A stretch of DNA of 33,553 bases from a virus. This document shows positions 29,379 to 33,553 of this stretch, piece by piece. The notes under the pieces were generated by a model, which saw nothing but the letters and a program-made list of their open reading frames with translations, was not told where the DNA came from and ran no database searches. Position numbers and translations under genes: made by a program. How positions within the stretch are numbered: position 1 is the first letter of the stretch; the number at the start of each line of letters is the position of its first letter. The stretch spans positions 1 through 33,553 of the IMG/VR virus record IMGVR_UViG_3300006999_000006; one strand, written 5' to 3'.

Positions 29379-29596
29379 TGCCTATCTATTTGTTTAAATG
29401 TAGGTGTGGGGCTGAGTTTGAGAAAATGTGTAAAATGAAAGATACAGTTGCATTTTGTAAATGCGGCCAGAAAGCTAAAAAGATTCCATCCTTGCCTAAC
29501 TTTCATTTAAAAGGTGGTGGTTGGTTTAAGGATGGTTATTCCAAGGATAAAAATGATATTTATTCCAGAAAACACACCTTCTCTAAAAAATTCTAA
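29378..29596 (+). CDS. FmdB-type zinc ribbon protein
   Basis: 72 aa, TAATG overlap with the upstream stop. Opens Met-Pro-Ile-Tyr-Leu-Phe-Lys-Cys-Arg-Cys-Gly-Ala-Glu-Phe-Glu with a second pair Cys-Lys-Cys-Gly, the FmdB/regulatory zinc-ribbon plan. The C-terminal half is Lys/Gly/Ser-rich. These small proteins may bind nucleic acid or regulate transcription; the precise role is unknown. It overlaps the RusA-like gene by 44 nt. Confidence 0.78.
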   Translation: MPIYLFKCRCGAEFEKMCKMKDTVAFCKCGQKAKKIPSLPNFHLKGGGWFKDGYSKDKNDIYSRKHTFSKKF

Positions 29597-29987
29597 GCCT
29601 AATGGAAAATTCCATTCACCTTCCGTAGTTAAGTATTTACGGAAATTAGGGATACAAGGATATTCCCCATCAAAAAAAATAGTCAAAGAGTATAAGCCGG
29701 GATTAAAGACATATCGACCTAATTTATTTAGAGAAGCAGTGGGAGGTTATTTTGAAAACAGAGAATACCCTATAGTGTTAGGGATACACCCGGTTAGGGA
29801 TAGTAGGAGAATGGCAGATTGGCATAATATAGTTCATATAATAATGGATTTGCTTGTAGCTCATCAATTCATCCCCGATGACTCCATGAAATATGTCTTC
29901 CCGGCCCCGATGAAATTAAATGGGTATTATTATACTGTAGATAAAAACAATCCAGGTTGTTACTTAAAAATATTGGAGGAAAGATGA
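29553..29987 (+). CDS. RusA-like Holliday junction resolvase
   Basis: 144 aa from ATG 29553 with AAGGAT just upstream; an ATG at 29514 would only add residues lying inside the preceding gene. N-terminus: Ile-Pro-Glu-Asn-Thr-Pro-Ser-Leu-Lys-Asn-Ser-Lys, as in phage RusA-like proteins. Catalytic region: Asp89-Trp-His-Asn92...Met-Asp99-Leu-Leu...Asp109-Asp110-Ser, matching the Asp-x-Asp-Asn...Asp-Asp order of RusA with one Asp replaced by His. Expected role: resolving branched DNA before packaging. The next ATG overlaps its stop. Confidence 0.75.
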   Translation: MIFIPENTPSLKNSKPNGKFHSPSVVKYLRKLGIQGYSPSKKIVKEYKPGLKTYRPNLFREAVGGYFENREYPIVLGIHPVRDSRRMADWHNIVHIIMDLLVAHQFIPDDSMKYVFPAPMKLNGYYYTVDKNNPGCYLKILEER

Positions 29988-31231
29988 CACCAGAAGAAGC
30001 TAAAGAGTTATACGAGAAGCACGGTTCGTCAAGAAAGGCAAGTAAAGCCGCTAACATGCCAAGAACTTCCTTTAGGAGACTTTTAAAAAAAGCTGAGGGA
30101 TCTAAAGAAAATGTTAAAGTAGAGACAGATTTTAAAGGAGATTCAGGAACAATAACTACTAAGTCTCTTAATATTAAAACAGCCGAAGAAGCCGCTAAGT
30201 ATGCTGAAATTGATTTCGACAAATGGTATATTGATAGAAGTACGGTTTCGACAAGTGAGATGACTGTAGGTTCTAAAAAATCAGGAACCGGGAAGCCGGA
30301 AACTTATACTAATTATCATATTAAGATTTGGGTAAAGCGTAAATCAGAAAAACATCTATCTTTTGAAAATCTAATAGAAAGACTAAATACACAATCCATA
30401 GAAACCCCCCATAGACCAACTCCTAAAGGAGAGATTATGATGGTTCCATCCTTAGTAGACCATCATTTTGGTATGCTGGCTTGGGGTAAGGAGACAGGGG
30501 AAGGTGACTATGATTTAAAAATAGCCGAGTCACTTTATCTGGATGCAGTAAATGAAGGCATAGACACTTTAAAAGAGTATGAAATAGCCAAGATACTTTT
30601 TCCGGTAGGCTCTGATTTATTTCATATTAACTCACCAGATAACTCAACTCCTAAGAACAATAATCTTCTTGATGTAGATAGTAGGTTAATAAAGGTATTT
30701 GAGACAGGAAAATGGGCTGTAATAAAAGCTATAGAAAGGTGCAAACAAGTAGCTCCCGTAAAAATAATGTGGATTCCTGGCAATCATGACCCCGAAACCT
30801 CTTATTTTCTCTGTCAAGTTATAGAGGCTTTCTTTAATAATGACGACGATGTAGAAGTAGATGTTGGCCCTGCTAGTCGTAAATTTGAAAAATGGGGTAT
30901 TACTTTATTAGGAATGACACATGGTAGCGAGGAATCTGTGAAAGATTTACCGAGAATAATGGCTGATAGTTGCCCTGAGTGGTGGGCGTGTTGTCGTCAT
31001 AAAGAATGGTTAATCGGGCATACCCACAAAAAGAAAGAAATGAGTTTTATAGGTGTTGACACAATAGGGTCAACTATGGTAAGATTACTACCATCACTTT
31101 CAAAGATAGATGAATGGCATTATTCTAAAGGTTATGTAGGTGGGGAAAAAGCAATGGAAGTTTTGGCTTATGATACGAAAGGATTAAAAGGTTATTTTCC
31201 GATTTACCAAAGAAATCTTCTTGACAAATAA
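29984..31231 (+). CDS. Calcineurin-like metallophosphoesterase with N-terminal HTH
   Basis: 415 aa from ATG 29984 with GGAGG-type SD; overlaps the upstream stop (ATGA). The N-terminus (about 3-36) is an HTH of the Ala-Lys-Glu-Leu-Tyr-Glu-Lys-His-Gly-Ser-Ser-Arg-Lys-Ala-Ser type. The phosphoesterase core has Asp159-His-His161, Gly-Ser-Asp211, Gly-Asn-His-Asp (266-269), Thr-His (312-313) and Gly-His-Thr-His (345-348), all metal ligands present. Such HTH-fused phosphoesterases are found in phages near replication genes; they may act as nucleases (SbcD/Mre11-like) but the substrate is not known. A promoter for the tRNA overlaps its stop codon. Confidence 0.82.
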   Translation: MTPEEAKELYEKHGSSRKASKAANMPRTSFRRLLKKAEGSKENVKVETDFKGDSGTITTKSLNIKTAEEAAKYAEIDFDKWYIDRSTVSTSEMTVGSKKSGTGKPETYTNYHIKIWVKRKSEKHLSFENLIERLNTQSIETPHRPTPKGEIMMVPSLVDHHFGMLAWGKETGEGDYDLKIAESLYLDAVNEGIDTLKEYEIAKILFPVGSDLFHINSPDNSTPKNNNLLDVDSRLIKVFETGKWAVIKAIERCKQVAPVKIMWIPGNHDPETSYFLCQVIEAFFNNDDDVEVDVGPASRKFEKWGITLLGMTHGSEESVKDLPRIMADSCPEWWACCRHKEWLIGHTHKKKEMSFIGVDTIGSTMVRLLPSLSKIDEWHYSKGYVGGEKAMEVLAYDTKGLKGYFPIYQRNLLDK

Positions 31232-31248
31232 ATATAATATGATACAAT
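31221..31248 (+). promoter_or_regulatory. Promoter for the tRNA gene
   Basis: TTGACA (31221-31226), 16-nt spacer, TACAAT (31243-31248) with TG before it. It overlaps the phosphoesterase stop codon; the expected start is about 8 nt before the tRNA. Confidence 0.65.
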
Positions 31249-31262
31249 AGGGGATAAATATT

Positions 31263-31340
31263 CGGGGCATAGCCCAGTCTGGACAGAGTGGCGGCCTTGG
31301 AAGCCGAGAGTCGTAGGTTTAAATCCTACTGCCCCGACCA
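31263..31340 (+). tRNA. tRNA-Pro (UGG), unusual A37
   Basis: 78 nt with encoded CCA (31338-31340). The acceptor stem pairs 31263-31269 with 31330-31336 (perfect 7 bp), with C1-G72 and A73 as in bacterial tRNA-Pro. T stem GTAGG/CCTAC with loop TTTAAAT (T56 instead of C). D arm: conserved T8, A14, G18, G19 and A21 present; one C-A mismatch in the D stem. Anticodon loop CTTGGAA gives TGG at 31298-31300, with A at position 37 where tRNA-Pro normally has G. The G27-A43 pair of the anticodon stem is a mismatch. Variable loop 5 nt, so not a Ser tRNA. Confidence 0.8.
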
Positions 31341-31361
31341 ACTATAAAAAAGGAGGGTGTT

Positions 31362-31766
31362 ATGGAATTACAAGATTTAGTTGGCTCACATGTTCTTGAT
31401 GCAGTGGATTTCTCTACTGAGCAAGTAAAAGAATGGGACGGTGAACTTGAAGATTGTAATGCGGTACGTTTTAGGCTTGACGGGAAGTGTTATGTAGCAA
31501 TCGAAGATCCAGATGATGGGTATCGTAGTTCTATGAGGGAATTGATAGTAATTGAAAATACAGAAATGAAAAATATCTTTACTCCGTTGAAGGTAGTTGG
31601 TAAGTATAGAACATGTGGGCATTACGGGGAAAATGATGATATTTTAGAATTAGTTGATGCGGTAACAGATAAAGTTGTGCTTGAAGTAGGTACAGAAGAT
31701 ATAAATAGTTATTATTCTGCGTTCATTTCATCATTTCACCCGGAAGCAATGGCACATAATAGCTAA
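31362..31766 (+). CDS. Unknown phage protein
   Basis: 134 aa, AGGAGGG SD. Beta-rich, acidic; Leu-Val-Gly-Ser-His-Val-Leu-Asp-Ala-Val-Asp-Phe (about 6-17), Arg-Phe-Arg-Leu-Asp-Gly-Lys-Cys-Tyr-Val-Ala-Ile-Glu-Asp-Pro-Asp-Asp-Gly-Tyr-Arg-Ser (about 36-56). This Asp-Gly-Lys-x-Tyr...Glu-Asp-Pro-x-Asp-Gly-Tyr-Arg pattern looks conserved among phage proteins, but I know no function. Likely co-transcribed with the tRNA. Confidence 0.7.
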   Translation: MELQDLVGSHVLDAVDFSTEQVKEWDGELEDCNAVRFRLDGKCYVAIEDPDDGYRSSMRELIVIENTEMKNIFTPLKVVGKYRTCGHYGENDDILELVDAVTDKVVLEVGTEDINSYYSAFISSFHPEAMAHNS

Positions 31767-31797
31767 ACATATTTTTGGTATAAATAATCAAAAAGGA

Positions 31798-32037
31798 GTG
31801 TGGTCTAATGATAAGACGTTCGGTTTTGATCCGAAAGAAAAAGGTTTGATTCCTTTCGCTCCCGCCATTTTAAGAGGACCAATTAAGCCGCATCGTCCCG
31901 GACGGTCTTGTGAGGTAAGTACCCACAGCACCACTGTCCCCAAGCATAAGACGGTCAAGGACTGTTCTTGTGGGGCTGAGCTGGAGCAACAGCGTAAACA
32001 GGAAATTGCAGATAAGGAGGCATTATTTGCAGTGTAA
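31798..32037 (+). CDS. Unknown small protein, start uncertain
   Basis: 79 codons from GTG 31798. The SD-like AAAAAGGAG (31790-31798) runs into this codon, so GTG is poorly placed. The well-spaced ATG at 31808 is in a different frame and stops after 13 codons (TGA 31847). The product is Pro/Arg-rich with a C-terminal Asp-Cys-Ser-Cys-Gly-Ala-Glu-Leu-Glu helix. Protein-like composition (Phe-Gly-Phe-Asp-Pro-Lys-Glu-Lys-Gly-Leu-Ile-Pro-Phe) supports the frame. Either a non-standard start, a frameshift, or a broken start. Confidence 0.4.
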   Translation: MWSNDKTFGFDPKEKGLIPFAPAILRGPIKPHRPGRSCEVSTHSTTVPKHKTVKDCSCGAELEQQRKQEIADKEALFAV

Positions 32038-32686
32038 GACAATATCTGAGTTTTGGTTTCAATCTTTATACAATATTGACCAAGGGTACAAGCAAGAAAT
32101 AGAAAGGGGTAGCTTTGAAGGGGGTTATAGACTTCAGTATCCCTTTCTTTGTGTTGAAATAGAGTATCCTATGGAAAACATAGTTCCACAAGTTCCGGCA
32201 GGGGTTTCTCAGCCGACAACCTGGGATTATATACAAGAATATTTTAATGATTATATTTTAGGAGGTAAGGAACCGGAAGAAAATGAGCAGTACACCTATG
32301 GCGAGAGAATAGCTCCTCAATTAGATACTGTACTTAAAGTTCTAAGTGAGACACCAAACACTAATCAGGCTACAATAAGCATATCTCAACCGACCGATAT
32401 AAATTTAAGTGAGCCTCCTTGTTTGAGGAGTATAGACTTTAAGGTGATAGGTAATAAGTTATGCCTTTATTCAGTATGGCGTAGCCATGATTTATTTTTT
32501 GGCCTTCCGACTAATTTAGGGGGGCTTGCTTTACTTCAACAAATGGTAGCTGAATACATAGGTAAGGAAATTGGCCGGATGTATTATTATTCTTCCGGTT
32601 CTCATATTTACAGTTATCAGATAGAAACAGTAGAAGCTGTTATAAAAAAGGAGATCAAAAATGGAACAAAAACCATTTCCGAATAA
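32027..32686 (+). CDS. Thymidylate synthase (ThyA-type, short form)
   Basis: 219 aa from TTG 32027 with AGGAGG 6 nt upstream; an ATG at 31970 lies in the previous gene. Catalytic Cys in Pro-Pro-Cys-Leu-Arg-Ser-Ile, then Trp-Arg-Ser-His-Asp-Leu-Phe-Phe-Gly-Leu-Pro-Thr-Asn-Leu, and Ser-Gly-Ser-His-Ile-Tyr-Ser-Tyr near the end. The Asn in Leu-Pro-Thr-Asn is the residue that selects dUMP in thymidylate synthase; dCMP hydroxymethylases have Asp. Shorter than E. coli ThyA (264 aa), closer to the archaeal-size forms. It makes dTMP from dUMP produced by the phage dUTPase. Confidence 0.82.
   Translation: MQCKTISEFWFQSLYNIDQGYKQEIERGSFEGGYRLQYPFLCVEIEYPMENIVPQVPAGVSQPTTWDYIQEYFNDYILGGKEPEENEQYTYGERIAPQLDTVLKVLSETPNTNQATISISQPTDINLSEPPCLRSIDFKVIGNKLCLYSVWRSHDLFFGLPTNLGGLALLQQMVAEYIGKEIGRMYYYSSGSHIYSYQIETVEAVIKKEIKNGTKTISE
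32329..32343. repeat. Degenerate TGNACTTNAAGTNCA palindrome
   Basis: TGTACTTAAAGTTCT in the thymidylate synthase gene: one end base differs from the consensus. A second near-copy, AGAACTTAAAGTGCA, is at 27296-27310 in the dUTPase gene. Confidence 0.4.
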
Positions 32687-32987
32687 GAAGTACCAGATTA
32701 TTTATGCTGACCCGCCGTGGAGTTATAAAAAAAGTCCTTCTTGGTTTTGGGGCATGGGTCGTTGGACAAGGTCGAATGCAGAGCTGTGCTTGATTGCAAC
32801 TAAAGGAAAACCAAAAAGAATAAATGCTGGTGTTCATTCAGTGATTGACACACCAATTGAGGCACATAGTAAAAAACCAGATGAAGCAAGAAGAAGAATT
32901 ATTGAGTTAGTCGGTGATTTGCCACGAATAGAGTTGTTTGCCAGACAAAAGACAAAAGGCTGGGATGTTTGGGGCAGTGAAGTATGA
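32661..32987 (+). pseudogene. MT-A70 adenine methyltransferase with large internal deletion
   Basis: 108 codons, overlapping the thymidylate synthase gene by 26 nt. The start Tyr-Gln-Ile-Ile-Tyr-Ala-Asp-Pro-Pro-Trp-Ser-Tyr is the MT-A70 catalytic motif. It is followed at once by Ser-Trp-Phe-Trp-Gly-Met-Gly...Thr-Arg-Ser-Asn-Ala-Glu-Leu-Cys-Leu-Ile-Ala-Thr-Lys-Gly and the normal C-terminus (His-Ser-Lys-Lys-Pro-Asp-Glu, Glu-Leu-Phe-Ala-Arg, Gly-Trp-Asp-Val-Trp-Gly). Full-length members carry roughly 90-100 residues between these parts. Both ends are intact and in frame, so this is an in-frame deletion at about codon 24, likely inactive for methylation. Confidence 0.75.
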
Positions 32988-33553
32988 AAATCTATAAAAT
33001 CACAGAAGCAAGTGAATATCTTGGGGTGTCAATAAACACCCTCAAGACGCTTGCAAACAATGGCAAGATAAACTCTTTTAAGACTGCTGGTAAGCACAGG
33101 CGTTTCAGGCAAGATGATTTAGACGCTTATATGGGAGTCGAGAAAGAGAAACAAGAAAACATGAGATATAAAGTGTGTTAGCCAGACGCTCAACAGCCAA
33201 GCAGAAAGAAAATCTTGAACGGCAAAAAGATAGGTTGAGAAAATACGATGAAAACAAAGGCTACAAGTTTATTCTAATTGATGAGATTGCCAGCGGAATA
33301 AATGAAAAGAGAAAAGGATTACACAAACTAATCAAGCTGTGTTTTGAAGATAAGGTTGAACGAATCTTGATTGAATATAAAGACAGGCTTGCAAGATTTG
33401 GTTACGAGTATCTTGATGCTATTTTCAAGAATTTGGAAATTACGGTTGAAGTCGTTGAGACAAAAGAAAAGAAATACGAAGAAGAATTGGCAGAGGATAT
33501 TATGAAAATTCTTACCTGTTATTCTGCCCGCTTTTACGGAAGAAGAGGCGGAA
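32984..33553 (+). pseudogene. tnpA: IS607-family serine recombinase (TnpA), frameshifted, runs off the window
   Basis: First frame 32984-33181 (65 aa): MerR-type HTH, Lys-Ile-Thr-Glu-Ala-Ser-Glu-Tyr-Leu-Gly-Val-Ser at about 5-16 and Gly-Lys-His-Arg-Arg-Phe-Arg near 36-42, ending in a TAG. Second frame, opening at GTG 33175 and still open at 33553: Ala-Arg-Arg-Ser-Thr with the nucleophilic Ser, Glu-Ile-Ala-Ser-Gly-Ile-Asn-Glu-Lys-Arg-Lys-Gly-Leu, Glu-Tyr-Lys-Asp-Arg-Leu-Ala-Arg-Phe-Gly, and Tyr-Ser-Ala-Arg-Phe-Tyr-Gly-Arg-Arg-Gly. One missing base near 33178-33181 (TAT reduced to TA) separates the two parts. The C-terminus and any TnpB lie beyond the window. Confidence 0.85.
32984..33553 (+). 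mobile_element. IS607-like element, left part
   Basis: Only tnpA is visible; the right end is outside. IS607 elements have no terminal inverted repeats, so the left boundary cannot be placed. The tnpA ATG overlaps the MT-A70 stop by 4 nt, which leaves no normal left-end leader. Codon use from 32984 on (more AAG, CTT, ATC, GGC) differs from the phage genes. Confidence 0.65.

Noticed and set aside
31263-31340. tRNA-Ser (GGA) reading of the same gene
   Set aside because: Shifting the anticodon to GGA breaks the anticodon stem, and the variable loop is only 5 nt, whereas Ser tRNAs have a long variable arm. C1-G72 and A73 fit Pro.
31788-32042. 84-codon open frame on the minus strand
   Set aside because: It is opposite the small gene at 31798 and the start of the thymidylate synthase, with no promoter or SD and low-complexity content. 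Not supported as a gene.

Overview
The window is AT-rich phage DNA (a virulent phage or a prophage; nothing here decides which) with every protein gene on the + strand. Genes are packed with 1-40 nt overlaps and usually have AGGAGG-type Shine-Dalgarno (SD) sequences. Promoters are of the sigma70 type, often with an extended TG before the -10. This fits a tailed double-stranded DNA phage of a bacterium. The host cannot be named from the sequence. The B12-type ribonucleotide reductase suggests the host makes or imports cobalamin.

Layout. (1) 1-2320: the end of an upstream gene, then a lysis-like cluster: a one-TM protein, a DUF5675 protein, two small Cys-rich proteins, a membrane/lipoprotein and a DUF1353 protein. 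(2) 2308-6668: a tightly overlapping surface-glycan-type cassette with one MptE/DUF115-like protein, three sulfotransferase-like proteins, one SAM methyltransferase and two GT-A glycosyltransferase-like proteins. (3) 6669-11087: a UDG-DNA polymerase A fusion and the portal protein, each behind its own promoter that is embedded in a hairpin. (4) 11088-11421: a gene-free 334 nt stretch with a strong minus-strand promoter and three tandem minus-strand terminators, read here as a candidate small RNA. (5) 11422-14574: a winged-helix replication initiator gene with internal 22-bp iterons (candidate origin), then small accessory genes. Two of these are cut by in-frame stops just after the start codon. 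(6) 14552-24346: the replication and recombination block: primase, ssDNA-binding protein, UvsW-like helicase, UvsX/RecA, PD-(D/E)XK nucleases, a Ycf46-like AAA+ protein and unknowns. (7) 24339-31231: class II ribonucleotide reductase with a mini-intein, dUTPase, an HTH protein, a RusA-like resolvase and a metallophosphoesterase. (8) 31221-33553: tRNA-Pro, unknowns, thymidylate synthase, an internally deleted MT-A70 methyltransferase and a frameshifted IS607-family recombinase that runs off the window.

How the genes fit together: reductase, dUTPase and thymidylate synthase would supply dTTP and lower dUTP, while the polymerase carries a uracil-glycosylase-like domain; together they suggest uracil-poor DNA. 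Primase, SSB, polymerase, UvsX/UvsW and nucleases make a largely self-sufficient recombination-dependent replication set, although no DnaB-type helicase is seen. Regulation looks local and layered. A 15-bp palindrome, TGNACTTNAAGTNCA, occurs seven times, three of them at or just downstream of the promoters of the initiator and small-gene operons. Two other promoters sit in the 5' arm of a hairpin that would silence read-through RNA but not locally started RNA.
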